Assembly (NCBI GenBank): GCA_034440575.1
Contig: JAOTOL010001209.1
Coordinates: 309,648 to 373,647 of the forward strand
From: Imbricaverruca yamaguchii
Lineage: Eukaryota; Arthropoda; Thecostraca; Neoverrucidae
Length of the DNA: 64,000 nucleotides
Reading direction: 5' to 3'
Shown: one piece after another, positions 41,973 through 53,839 of the stretch
Layout of the letters: each line of letters starts with the position of its first letter
Position numbering within the stretch: the stretch's first letter is position 1
Translations under genes and position numbers: made by a program
The notes under the pieces: model-generated
Told to the model about the DNA's origin: nothing
Databases searched by the model: none
The model's input: only the letters and a program-made list of their open reading frames with translations

Positions 41973-43511
41973 CACTGACAGTAGCTCAGTGATGAGAAAG
42001 CGTACGCCTTTTCATCTGACGAGTATCACCTCCGAAAACGTGGCATTCAGTTTAGCTCTCGTGAAAGTGTTGGCTTATGAGATGAAGTGTGGGAAATATT
42101 GGTTCACATGTGAGGAGCTCATATTTTTAGTCCTAATGTCTCAGGAGTGCGTGGTGGTGAGCCTGCCTCCCATTCGCCATTGGGCTCCACTCGAGATAGA
42201 GTAGCGGACAATACAATTATAAGTGTCCCGATACGAATACAAAACATGCGATTTTCATCATGATCTCGCACGTGAGATGCACCACAATTCAGCCGGCGAT
42301 GCGCCGATTTGACGTGAGGAAGAGGCACGGAAGAACACCAATGTATAGCTCACGCACAGTCGAGCATTGACTTCGTATTAATCGATGGACGTTATTTGAC
42401 GTAAATGTCGCCATCAGTACTACCAAGTTGTACAATGGTCACCACCGTAAACCTATATACAGCTGCCAGTGCTTGCTTACAGGGCTTGATGGTATCCATC
42501 ACGTCTTGCTGTTGACAAATTTGATATTCTGCCAAACTGTTCGGTTCTTCTACGACTTACGTCATTGAAATTTACATTCATGCATGGTTACCATGATCAA
42601 ACCTACACAGGTCATGCTATGCGTGATATTTCATGACTTGTAAATGCTTACAACTGCTTTTTATTCGGAGTCTGCGAATATGTTCGGTGAATTCGAATTC
42701 AGGCTGGAGCCTGTCATCCGAAATCATTCAAAGTCATTGACTTTGTTTCAAATCTGGACGGTCACTTTCGAGACGGGCTGGTCCGAAAATATATCGGGGC
42801 ATCAGTCAGGTCAAACGGCAGCACTTTGCCGGGCGCCTTGTTTCGCCGGCCCTAAGCAACCTGCTGGGGTCGACGTCCACCGGCCTCGGAGGGTCAGAGC
42901 TAAGTTTTGCAAGTTTTGCCCAATGGACGGTGGCAGTCGTGCCTGGCTCTTGTAGTGGGTGCATTTTGTGTAGTGCTAGCATACAGCCAGGGCGAAACAG
43001 ATGCACACAGCTGACATCTGCATCGGCATACGTGTTTGAGATTTGCGCGAGAAACCACCTGGTAGCCTCCAATCTGCAAGTCGTTACCTCCATGATGCAG
43101 GTACACCGCAGACGTTCTATTGCGATATGTGGTTGTATATCATAGCACTAAAAAGTAGATGTATTGCTGGGTGCGAAGGTTCCGAGTATGACATGGCGTA
43201 GGATACGAAACATTATTGTGGTTATAACGTTCCCCCACGAAGTATGCTACCATGCCTTTCACGTGTGCCGTTCCTCTTTGCCTATTCTGGCTTATAATGT
43301 TGCCACCAGTGTACTATATTTTTCCATTGCAGATCCATATAACAGCTTTGTTTTGAATGCCTTGCTGGTATATAATATACCTATAAATTGTTGAGAAATT
43401 TGACTTTCCTTCGAATTGTTCGTTCCTCTGCGACTGCTGTAATTCAACCACGCATCTTGCTTGCTACTGATGAAGCACACAGTCGTTCTCATAATCGTGT
43501 TCTTCTTGCAG
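41973..43511. other. Intron of the receptor gene
   Basis: No repeat family or second gene is recognised. It ends in TCTTCTTGCAG, a good splice acceptor. Confidence 0.5.
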
Positions 43512-43572
43512 GGGCCAGTGAAATTCAAGAACAATGAAAGAAAAGGGTTTGTAGTTCTGGAGCAGTTTCGAG
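43512..43572 (+). CDS. GABBR2: GABA-B receptor subunit, exon b (61 nt)
   Basis: The acceptor TTCTTGCAG precedes GGGCCAGTGAAATTC, and the donor GTAAGT follows at 43573. It translates in phase 0 as GPVKFKNNERK plus GFVVLEQFR and leaves one base (phase 1). This is the G.V.F.N.ER.G....EQF block that follows ..GVT in GABA-B subunits, the last strand of the binding domain. It is too short to show as an ORF. It was found by looking for the missing piece between exons a and c, and the phases fit exactly on both sides. Confidence 0.88.
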
Positions 43573-43654
43573 GTAAGTACCCGTCATATATGTTCCATGA
43601 AGTAATATATTGGCACTGACATTCACTCTGAATGAAACTTGAGCTTTGTTATTC

Positions 43655-43975
43655 GAGCACTGGAGTAATGCCACTGTGAGTTGGACTCGTCTATAATGCG
43701 TCACGCGCTGCAGTAATGCCACCTTCATTATGGCTTGGACTCGCCTCCGTGTGTCATGCTCTGCAGTAATGCCACATTCATTATAACTTCGACTCGTGTG
43801 CTGTACGTCATGCGCTGCAGTAATGCCACCTTCATTATGGCTTGGACTCGCCTCCGTGTGTCATGCTCTGCAGTAATGCCACCTTCATTATAACTTCGAC
43901 TCGTGTGCTGAACGTCATGCGCTGCAGTAATGCCACCTTCATTATGGCTTGGACTCGTCTGCCGGAAGCCATGGC
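43655..43975. repeat. ~57-60-bp tandem repeat, about 5 copies
   Basis: Units share CTGCAGTAATGCCACCTTCA and ATTATGGCTTGGACTCG or ATTATAACTTCGACTCG. The two types alternate, so the longer period is about 115-118 bp. It begins about 80 bp after exon b. Confidence 0.88.
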
Positions 43976-46318
43976 CACACGTTGCAATGGAGAGACAATC
44001 TGCTCTGTTATTATGCGCCTTATATAATTCAGAACATGTTGTAATTTTATATAAGGTTGTCGAAATCAGCGACATGAATTCATTATTGATACCGTTTTGT
44101 GTGTGCATCATTCTGGGCGGTCGTTGCTATATTGCTATGCCTCTTAAACAGTATTATTTCCTGTTGATGGATGTATGATCAATCATCCAACGATATTTTT
44201 AAGATCAAATAACCCAATCTGTGTAGTTGACCGATTGAAAGTGATCTGGAATCACAATTTTTTACATAGCGTTTGTACCAAGTGGATTTTGATAAATGGA
44301 CTGGCAATATCAGCTGACGGCTCCATTGTGCTTCTGAGCTGTTCTAGAAGAACCGAAGTGGATGTCCAAGCACTCTCCTTAGTCTGGCAAGAATTAATGA
44401 ACCGGCAGTGAATAAGTGCGACTATAACGACATATTTTGGATGGGCATACAGTGGAGTAACGCATATGAAGCGGCAGGGATATGCCTCAATATTTTTGGA
44501 CTAGAAAGGGACAAAGAAAGCGAAACACATCGTGTTCGAATAGTTTTCTGCTAACGTTTCGAGCTTGCGAGAAGCATAAATGCTCCGGAGACTCCGAGCG
44601 TTCAATATTCGACAACTAAACATATTTACAGGTTCATTTTACCCGGATTCGACCTTGTGAGACCATGCATCTTTTGCAAACGTTTTGAGTTCTTGAATAG
44701 GTATTTACTCATGTCTAGCACGAACCAACATACGCCATCGGGAACTTATAATTAAAATATGTGGCTAAAAGTTGCTCAGCATCCGCTTTTTATTCGTTTT
44801 CCTTCCGCTAAGCACTTCAGCTGTTACAGGCCGTGGAGGCCAGCTTGAGTTGGGAAGGAATCCTCTCCTGATGATCCACCTCCCGTTACCAATTACTTGC
44901 AACATAACTTAAGTGCACGTGAAGGCTAAGCACATGCTTGCTTTACAAAACGCAAGCTGTATTTGAACCCGACTAAAGGTGTGGCACTCGAAGACGATGA
45001 CCCTCCTGCTCGACGAGTGGCCTTGGAACATGAGTGGTGCGGATGATCTCCGAGAGTGAGTAAGCCGGGTTTGAATAACGTTCTTCAGTCGGAAATACCC
45101 TTTGATGTCACGTCGCCTCTCGTTGTTGACACCGCCTCCGCTTTGGTGCCATCCCTTCTATCAGTTGTCGCTGTCGGCGTCCAAACATGTCCAAGTTCCT
45201 GCAGACTCGTTTCGCTGTCGCAATGCATTTAGCCCACTGCAGAGCCATCCGAACTGGTCCATACGGTTCTGTGGGCAGCTCGAAAACACTCTGGTTACAT
45301 CAGGATGGAGATCCGTCATTCAACACTACTCTCTTCGGCATTGTGCATGTCTTTAACATAGGAATTAACGACGTTCCACCAGAAGCGATATACTTTTGTT
45401 TGTCAGTACATACCAGCGTTTGGAGACGATGGAGTAGGGCTGATTTTAGGATTGCGCTATGTAAAGCGTGTGCGAGGCTGAGACCGAATTCAGGTGTGTG
45501 TGTGAGGGGGGGGCACGTAGTAATACGGTTTCCACGGTCATTTGGGATTAAGGCGGCTGAATTAATCTGAGGGTATCGCGTTAATTCGTGTTAGCGACGT
45601 TGTTCTTATGGGCATAATGTCTCGCAGCCGCACTGGATTAGGCTAGACTGGATCAATACCCAGACAATGTGTTCCGATGTACACCCGTCCACACGCACAC
45701 GTACCGGAACCGCTCTCGCCACGAGGCACAATGCCGCACCGGGGCGTGCGTGTTTGCAGGCGTGTTCGGTGTACATCCGCGGGCGGCGGCCGGTCGGCGG
45801 CCGGGCAGCAGAGACCGCACGTTCGCGCGTGCGTAACGAGGTCACGCCGCCACGTGCGCGCTGCCAGATTAGCCGGCGGCCGCGCGACGTCCGGCGGGCT
45901 ACCAACTGCCTAATGATGGAGCCGACCGAGACGGACGGCCGACCGCACGGCGTCGCCATCGGCCGCCGACCCGCAAAGTTTGCCCGTTGACGTTCTTGAA
46001 AGCATACTCGCTAATGGGGAAACTTTATCAGATCGAGCCGCGTTTCTGACGCGTGATTCGCCCCCCCCCCCGCCTCCGCCCACCGACATCACGGCCCGAG
46101 TGGAAGAGTCAATTAAAGTGCCAGCAAGGTACTTGCTTCGGTAGTGTTGGATGCACTTCGCGGGAATTAGTTTTCGCGGTGTCTTGGCTGAAGTCAGAAT
46201 GTCATCTGATTTTTCGCGCCGCTTGGACAGTTGCGGTACACAAATTCCCCTCCTGCTTTCCACATAAAAATAGCAAGTATATTTATCCTGAATGCAATAT
46301 GTGCATGTATACATGCCC
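43976..46318. other. Intronic sequence, no gene supported
   Basis: GC-rich at 45660-45990, where overlapping frames on both strands resemble nothing known. There is a short C-run near 46060. Confidence 0.45.
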
Positions 46319-46361
46319 ACACAAACACACACATACACACATGTATGCACACACCCACATG

Positions 46362-46424
<63 letters not shown>

Positions 46425-46658
46425 ACGCACACGCACACGCACACGCACACGCACGCGCACGCACACGCACACGCACACGCACACGCACACGCACGCGCAC
46501 GCACACGCACACGCGCACGCACACGCACACGCACACGCACACGCACACGCACACGCACACGCACACGCACACGCACACGCACACGCACACGCACACGCAC
46601 ACGCACACGCACACACACACCTGCATGACAACGGCAGTCGATGCACCCCCAAACCCCA

Positions 46659-46706
<48 letters not shown>
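46319..46706. repeat. Compound microsatellite (CA)n-(CACACG)n-(TA)n
   Basis: CA repeats to about 46413, then about 200 bp of CACACG/CACGCG repeats, a short unique piece (46621-46660) and about 23 TA units. All ORFs across it are artefacts. Confidence 0.97.
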
Positions 46707-46708
<2 letters not shown>

Positions 46709-48187
46709 ATATGTATGTTTGTAAAAAGTAGCGGGTGTCGCTGTCAAGTATTTGAAGATTTGTTGTTTTGAAAGGATCAAATATGGAAATGACATTGCAA
46801 CTCAGAGACTTTGAAAGCTTAACACCGGCATTTCACTAATTATTTGTGTTGGTGAATACATCGCAGATGTATTCACCATTGATAGCAGTGATGTAGACAG
46901 TTCGGCATACAACACGTTGCGTTTCTGCGGGTGTTGACCCGCCGTCGGATTTCCAGATGGAGCTCTCAATGGTTACGTTAGTCAAAAAACAAATCTAACC
47001 GGTACCGGCGGCCAAAGAAAACGTTGGCTTTTCTGATCGATGCGATGCACGCTGAACAGCCTAAGAATGCTGCCAATAAACCAGTAGCGCTTTTTCTTTG
47101 AACCCCGGAATTAAAAATATCACTTGGAATGTCAAAATACTGCATGTGCTAATTTTGCTTCAGTACCATCTGTTTCTTCGTGGAGGCCATCCGACATCTT
47201 TATTGTTAGACAGGGTTCTATCGGTCATCGTTTGAACGATAAATGTAATCGTACTCAGTGCATCCCGCTGCCGAGCAGGCAAAGTAAAGTGACTCACCCC
47301 TCTGTCCTCGAACAGCTGACCAATGTGAACCGGCACGTCAACAGACATTGTAAATGTTTCCTATTTAATTTCAAACTCAGTCTGCATATGCGCCTTCGAT
47401 GGTAATAACATAATAACAATAAGCTCCACAAGTCAGACGGCTTACCACGTTCTCACAGCTCTGACGTGTTCGGTACCGATGTTGCGCACAACACCGCGCC
47501 ACACCTCACAACGCTCGCGAACGTAGCGATGGCGGAAACTGACGCGGTAACAGCGTCGTGGCACAGACTCGTGCAACTGTGCTTCGAGCTCTCCGCTAAT
47601 TAGCAGGTCATTGCAACTAACGTTTCCCGCCAAATTTGCGTCACGCACTCATTTACTTTTTCAAGCACTCGTGCTCTTTGCGACGCTCTTGAGCATGCTA
47701 ATTTGTACGTGCCAAAATGGCATTAAACACCTCGCTAGTACACACTTCGCGATCATGGAAGCTAAGCGTTGTTACAGTGCAGCTTAGTACCATTAGACTG
47801 TTCCGGTTCTCTCGATCCCTTCCTTTATCCATGTAGAACTTCCCCCTTTCTTCCCATTGTCGTTTTGAACCCAACATTTTCGGCGTGAATTAAATATCCG
47901 AATTCAGTACAGTACGTCGTGATATAGTAAATTAGTGCATATATTTGTATACATATAGACAATTTCACTGTGCACGAACTTCGTTCCTGTACAACAAGAC
48001 GTCGTTGCCCATTTATTTCAGTTCCATATTGTTTCCATGGCATGGTCCGCAATTTGGCCGGGATTTGCACGAAATATTTCTCTCACCTTGGTGTGAGGCA
48101 AATATTTCGACTATTAGGATGGGGGCTGTCTTGGTAGCTGTGGGCCGTAGCACACTGTGTAAATACACATTTTCCGTCCACGAATAG
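46707..48187. other. Intronic sequence, nothing recognised
   Basis: No convincing ORF, RNA gene or repeat family. Confidence 0.45.
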
Positions 48188-48317
48188 TGGGACGAGTAGT
48201 CTAGAGGTATGTTGCCCGTCTCACAATCGAAAGGTTGCGGGTTCGAGTCTCACCTGTCGCTACTCTTCGCCCGCGACCAATCGGCGTGAGAGATTGGCGA
48301 CGCTACATGACTCAACG
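48188..48317 (+). mobile_element. SINE-B copy 3, 3'-truncated, with 12-bp TSD
   Basis: Head GGGACGAGTAGTCTAGAGG, intact B box GGTTCGAGTCTCACC, and body GACCAATCGGCGTGAGAGATT..CTACATGACTCAACG. It stops there; the AACCAATAACC tail of the other copies is absent. GTCCACGAATAG is duplicated at 48176-48187 and 48318-48329. Confidence 0.87.
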
Positions 48318-48329
48318 GTCCACGAATAG

Positions 48330-49385
48330 ACATATATAATTTTGGTTTCCTGATGGTGGGTATTGTCCTGTTTGTATCAAAAACCGTCGCTATGGGCGGG
48401 CTACAACTGCAGGCCTCATCTGGATCTCCGAAATAAAAGGATAGTGATAATATAGAATGAAAATGTTTTCTTGCGCTTTAGTATCACGTTTCCAGGGTGC
48501 CTTTTCAAGTTAGCTTTCTTTTCATACCATTTTTACAAACTGAAGCTTGAACGGGATATTAGCCGATTTGTCGACGTCCTCACGCCGGAAATGAGCCGCC
48601 GTGTCGACGGTCCGGCTTCGCCGGCAACTGCGGGCGGCCATGCCGTCCTCTGATAAAACCCTCACTCCACACTGCGGCTCCGAGTGTAATCTGCTCCCTC
48701 AGAGATCCGGCAGCTCACAGTCGGTCCGCCGACAGGCGGGGACACCGCCATGGGGCGGCGTGTTCTCATCAGAGATCCAAGGCGATTCTTGCACGTATCC
48801 AGTATATCCTTGCGGGCGAAAACTGTTCGTTCCGGATCCGTTTCCGATAGGAGACTGAAGTTTTCTAGTCAATAGAGAAGCTTTTATCTGTGTGCCGGCG
48901 TTCACTACGGGCTCGGGGGATACCTATATGCCCCGACTTAAACCGGTAGCATTGCTCGGACCTGGACATCACACGGGTCGGTGCATGTATGCGGAGATTC
49001 CAGGGGTTGCTGTTGCCCGCAGCCTTGCTTCAGCGCCACAAGTTGTCAACACACAGGCGTCCAGCCCATTGCATTTAGGAATATTCCAGCAGGGTAGAAA
49101 AACAGTCCTCAGTTTTTTGTGTTGTCATGTCATTCAAGGGCTTCTTTTGCGCCATTCTATGGTTGTTAATCATAAACAATTATCACATCCCCATCTACCG
49201 TGTAACGTCCTTTCTAGCCGATTTTAAACCGAATTTTGTCATCGTTTTGCTGGTAGTATTCTAACAAGGACTGCATTAGATTCATTCAGTTTGTTTTCTT
49301 TGAGTGCCTGGCTATGACCGACAACAGCTCGCGCAGTGCTACCGCACTTGGGAAGTCACGTAGTCCCGCTGTTCTCGCCTCGCAC
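48330..49385. other. Intronic sequence
   Basis: No gene supported. Confidence 0.45.
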
Positions 49386-49532
49386 ACTCTCTTTCTATCT
49401 CTCTCTTTCTTTCTTTATTTCTTTTTTCTCTCTTTTCTCTCTCCATCTCCCTCTACCTCTCCCTCTCCCTCTCCATATCTCTCTCCCTCTCTCTCTCCCT
49501 CTCCCTCTCCCTCTCCCTCCCTCTCTCCCTCC
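49386..49532. repeat. CT-rich simple repeat
   Basis: CTCTTTCT- and CTCCCT-type units, about 147 bp of almost pure pyrimidine on the + strand, about 375 bp before exon c. Confidence 0.95.
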
Positions 49533-49906
49533 AGTGCTGCCGAACTCCAGTGTTGCCGGACAGCCCTAGTATAACCGGAGCGGGTCTGGTTTTAATGCGC
49601 GCTGTCGTGGAATGGACTGATGCGGTGTGGTGGTTAGGATTGGCGGGGCGGGTCTGGTTTTGTTCGCGCACCTGATTTGGTCTCAACTCATCTACCCGAA
49701 GACCACCGAGAGCCAGGGTCAGCCACGAGCCCAACATTCCAAAGTGAACGGCTCGGTCCCGCAGCCCTTCCAGGGCACAGTGGCTGCTCTGCAGGACCAA
49801 CCATATCGCGGCCCACCATCCAATCGTGTCGCCCACACGATGCCGAGACGCAGCTGCGTCGTCGCAACTCAGAACTCCTAACGCGTCGCGCGCGCGCGCG
49901 TTTCAG
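49533..49906. other. Intron end before exon c
   Basis: A CGCGCGCGCGCG run (about 49886-49900) lies directly before the acceptor TTTCAG. Confidence 0.5.
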
Positions 49907-50153
49907 ACAACGACACCGTGTTCATCGGCGTGCGCGACCTGATCGGACTGCGTCAGCTGACGCCGGAGGACGACAGCAGGATCGTGCCGATCTGGTGGCC
50001 GTCGGGACACGCGCCCGTCGACAAGACCATCACCATCGTCCAGAAGGCCCGCGTCAACGTGCAGATCTACGCCGTCCTGGTGGTGGTCGCCTCGCTGGGC
50101 ATCGTCATGGCCGTCATCTTCCTCAGCATCAATCTCAGGTTCAGGAATCAGAG
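49907..50153 (+). CDS. GABBR2: GABA-B receptor subunit, exon c: linker and TM1
   Basis: The exon enters in phase 1 and leaves in phase 2; donor GTGAGT is at 50154. It reads DNDTVFIGVRDLIGLRQL, then DDSRIVPIWWPSGHAPVDKT and ITIVQKARVNVQ. A hydrophobic helix follows, about 23 residues (IYAVLVVVASLGIVMAVIF), then NLRFRNQR. The G..P.DKT....Q motif before TM1 and the FN..FRNQ motif after it are typical of GABA-B R2-type subunits. This exon links the extracellular domain to the seven-helix domain. The short first intracellular loop is basic. Confidence 0.94.
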
Positions 50154-51229
50154 GTGAGTGCGGCGTCCAGGCGGCGTCCAACCCGCGGGCTGAGAACAAT
50201 GACGGCGTGTGAGCATCAGGCTCTGTAAACGGAGCCGTTAGTGACGTCTGATAAGCCCACATGTGCGCTTGTTTGACGTTCAGGTCACTGCGAATATGTT
50301 GAGGTGGATTCTTCTAGTGAAAAACGCGAGAAGTATACGGATTCCGCGAATTAGCAACCTTGATTTGTCAGGTAAATAATAATGCTACAAGTAGTACATA
50401 TACCAGACAATCACAACATATCTGTTGCCATACATTTTCCATATACCTAACTCGTATCATATTCTGCAGTCCACATGCCTTTGTGCGATCCATCGAAGTT
50501 CCTGGGGCTGTTGATGCATGCTGCTGAACTAGTGATAGCTTAACCCCATCAAACTCAGATTTACGAACCTGAATCCGGCGTTCAGCACTCTATAGCAAAT
50601 CCGTTTTCGTCCAATTCAGAGGTGGAAGGCTGCTGTCAGTATTCGATTGGATATGAAATGCGGCAGCCTATTCATTTGATGGAATGCTGATGCACTTGCT
50701 CAGAAAGGATGGCTATTTAAATTTGCATACAACTAACATGGCTCTGAATAAACAGGGATACGTTTTCGTACTTATAGTTTCAATATTCGAAAATTATTTT
50801 GTGTCATGGTTCAGCATGTACATGTTTCTCATGCGATACATATTTGCTTTGGCTAATACAGTTTGGAGACTGGTTTCCGCGCAATCGTTAGACTAAGAAT
50901 AAAGGCCAGAAAGGAATTCCGGTGTATTCGGAGGAGACAAGCAAAATGCATTTTGCATATTTATATGTCTGATAATGGCTTCAGTCTGCTTCCTTACCCG
51001 TCAATGCACTCTTTGTTTAGACACCTACTGCACAGCTGGCTAAAATGTTACCGACTGTTTTGTCTTCAAGAACTCGAGTGATAACTCCATCTTGTGAATG
51101 TGTTGTATGTTTCCCACGGATATTTGGGATATTCTAGAATTATTTTGGTGCAATTGCGGTGCAACAATTATTAACTGAGGAGAATGAAGCCACGGTGCAA
51201 AAAGGCACCGACAAAAAAGATAGCGAACT
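50154..51229. other. Intronic sequence, AT-rich
   Basis: No gene, RNA or repeat family recognised. Confidence 0.45.
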
Positions 51230-51436
51230 ATCATGGACAAAGGGAGAGCCAGAGAATATCAGGAGTCTGCGTCCAAGCGCTGATTAAATGCTAGGAAATA
51301 TCAAAAAGTTGCGGTGAAGGGTGAAATTAAATGGATGGAATATCATGACATTACGACCAAGAGTCAAATAAAGGCAAAGAAATGTAAGAGGGTCAAGCTA
51401 AAAGCTAGGGAAGATCGAAAAGTGGTGATTAGAGGC
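51230..51436. repeat. ~45-50-bp degenerate tandem repeat, left part
   Basis: Units resemble GGGCTAAATAAAAGCGAG..., GAAGATCAGAAAGTTGCGAT. The array is cut by PLE-2 and continues at 51955-52285. Confidence 0.78.
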
Positions 51437-51954
51437 CATTGCGTGAGAAGAAATATACGACCTTCAATATACCGGGAGGTGCTGAGTTTATATCAAAAGT
51501 ACCGTTAGGGATTATACTATATTACTCAACGTTTCGGCCAGGGGCCATCGTCAGGAGTGATATAAAAATGTCAGGCTTAGCAATTGAGAATAACGCGGGA
51601 AAACCGCGTGCAAAAATACACGTGAACCACAGAAAAGCATCCTCAGTGGTGCAGACACTTCAAGAAACTCCAAACCAAAAACCAACTATGCCAAGATAGA
51701 TTCCTCTGAGGAAGCCCGAGCCGATGGTCCATATACATATCAACACATACACGCACGCACATATATCGACACATATCCAATATAAAGCGTAATACCTAAA
51801 GTATAATTTATGTTGAATATTCAATGTGAATATGTGGATAATGAATATTGTTTGTATTCAATGCACCTCCTGGTATATTGAAGGTCGTATATTTCTTCTC
51901 ACGCGATGTCTGAAACCCAGGAGCACTTAAGATCCATTCTTTGTTGTATTAAAC
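51437..51954 (-). mobile_element. PLE-2: internally deleted Penelope-like element
   Basis: The left end (51437-51800) repeats the PLE-1 left terminal repeat from CATTGCGTGAGA up to ATAATTTATGTT. The right end (51855-51954) repeats the PLE-1 right end from CACCTCCTGGTATATTGA to TTGTATTAAAC. RT and GIY-YIG are gone. Duplication GATTAGAGGC at 51427-51436 and 51955-51964. It landed inside a tandem repeat. Confidence 0.87.
51518..51564 (-). ncRNA. Hammerhead ribozyme motif in PLE-2
   Basis: Identical to the PLE-1 motif except for CTGACGA in place of CTGATGA. The changed base is core position 7, which is the tolerant one in hammerheads, so activity may be kept. Stem II GGCC/GGCC, GAAA and the GTT triplet are intact. 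Confidence 0.72.
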
Positions 51955-52285
51955 GATTAGAGGCTAAATAAAAGCGACCGAATATCAGGAAGTTACGACC
52001 AGGGGCCATGTAAAGTCAAAGGTATACAGAAAGCTGCGATTAAGGGCTAAATAAAAGCGAGCGAAGATCAGAAAGTTGCGATCGGGGGCCAAATAAAGGT
52101 TAGGTAATATAGAAAGCTGCGATCAGGAGTAAGAAAACCAATGGAAGATCAGGACGTGATCAGGGGCTAAATATATGCGAGGGAATGTCAGTTAGTTGGG
52201 ATATAATGGGCTAAATAAACGCCGGGAAATATCAAGAAGCTCCGAACAGAAGCTAAATAAATACGACTGAATATTGCGAGCTGTG
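51955..52285. repeat. ~45-50-bp degenerate tandem repeat, right part
   Basis: Continuation of 51230-51436, with units such as GGGGCTAAATATATGCGAGG and GAATGTCAGTTAGTTGGGAT. Confidence 0.78.
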
Positions 52286-53629
52286 ACCTGGAGAAATTCA
52301 GTCGGCCGACCTTCATTCAATAGACGGACGCGACGTGATGCGATGCCGCAAGACGTTATTTGGATATTCACATGCCGCATTTTTAGATGCATTGCGCTCG
52401 TGAAGAGCGCACTAATTTTTTTGTCAAACAACATGATCGGCTTCCGATGCTCACCAAACTTTAACGACGCCATGCAAGGAAAACCGAGCAGGAATAAAAT
52501 TCGATCGGTTTTGGTAGATTCGAACGGTTAGGCAAATTATACAAAGTCAGCGAAAAACGTTCCCCACTGTGCTTGTGCTGATCAAAACGAAACAACTTGT
52601 CCATCTGCAGCACCCTGTTGACTCTGAAAGTTTTTAACGTAATGCTCTTAGATCGCAGAATGGCGCCGAACCAGCAGTGTACTGACTGGATCGAACTCGG
52701 CGAGGCTACCCGGAGTTCGTGAGGTGTGTTCCGACTGAAGTCACGTGACAATTTCAGAAATGTCTCGTGCATATTGCTTTAGGAAGCTTTCCTTCGCACG
52801 GTTTCATCTATGCGCGAGCATTTCGACGAAAAGGCAAGATGACGGAATTACAGTAAGCCCCTTACAGCCAAAAAATACGGCCGATATCTGAGTGGCTTTT
52901 GCTGTTTCCCGAATGAAAAGCTGTCCTCAGTGGTTACGATCGCAGCACGTTGGTTTCCTATCGGTTCGAAACAGAATGCCACCTGAGAACTAGAAGTTTG
53001 TATGCAGATGTACACATGCACACATGTAGAAGTATTGTGTATCTGCCATTTATATCGAGTAACGTTCTTTAACGGTGGCAATGCGCAATATGTGATGCCT
53101 GTTCCAGTGCTGTATGACGTCAGCCACGGTTTTGTTAGCTCGCCGAGCACGTACCCCGGCTGAGGAGAGGCTACTTGTGCGATACCAGTCCGACGGCCAC
53201 CTCCGCCTGGTAACAGCCGGAATGGGCTGCTGGCGCGTGCACGTGTCGGGCGCGTCTGATGCCATCGCCCACTGCACATATGGCGCCATTCTCATTGCAA
53301 TTGCCGTGCGATGGGATTCAAGAGGCCGTGGGGCGCGCCGACGGTTCCGACGGCTTCGACGGCTCCGACGCGTGCGGGCCGGACCCCAAGGCGTCGCTCT
53401 GCGGCGCTAGACGGCCGGCGCCGGAGAGCGGCGGCCGGCTATTAGCGCCAACGGGCCGCACCAACTGCGCCATTGACCTTCTCGAGGAGCGTGGCCGCCG
53501 TGCAAGTTGGACAGTTTTGCACGGCCACGTTGAAATGGGCTGCGGTCGTTAATTAGCCAGGGATTGTGTTGGATTGTGGCCGCCGGCCCGGACGGCGAGT
53601 CCGAACGATGTGCCGACCCTGGTCCAGCT
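52286..53629. other. Intronic sequence, no gene supported
   Basis: An open + frame at 53114-53410 is not recognisable. The second half is GC-rich. Confidence 0.42.
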
Positions 53630-53839
53630 GCGGCCACAACACCAGTGCTGTGGCCACAACACCAGTGCTGTGGCCACAACACCAGTGCTGTGGCCACAAC
53701 ACCAGTGCTGTGGCCACAACACCAGTGCTGTGGCCACAACACCAGTGCTGCAGCCGCAACACTAGTGCTGCAGCCGCAACACTAGTGCTGCGGTTGCAGC
53801 ACCAGTGCTGTTGCCACAACACCAGTGCTGCGGTTGCAG
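53630..53839. repeat. 20-bp minisatellite, about 10.5 copies
   Basis: Unit ACAACACCAGTGCTGTGGCC. Later units change to GCAGCCGCAACACTAGTGCT. As 20 is not a multiple of three, the reading frames rotate with a 60-bp period. Confidence 0.95.

Noticed and set aside
41143..42204. ORFs of 173-302 codons across the 35/38-bp repeat
   Set aside because: Repeat artefact; the mixture of 35- and 38-bp units also shifts frames along the array.
46053..46795. Cys/Val or His/Thr repeat ORFs
   Set aside because: Translations of CA/CG and TA microsatellites.
53114..53410. Possible extra exon (98 codons) in the intron between TM1 and TM2
   Set aside because: The receptor exons on either side join in phase without it and no known domain is encoded.
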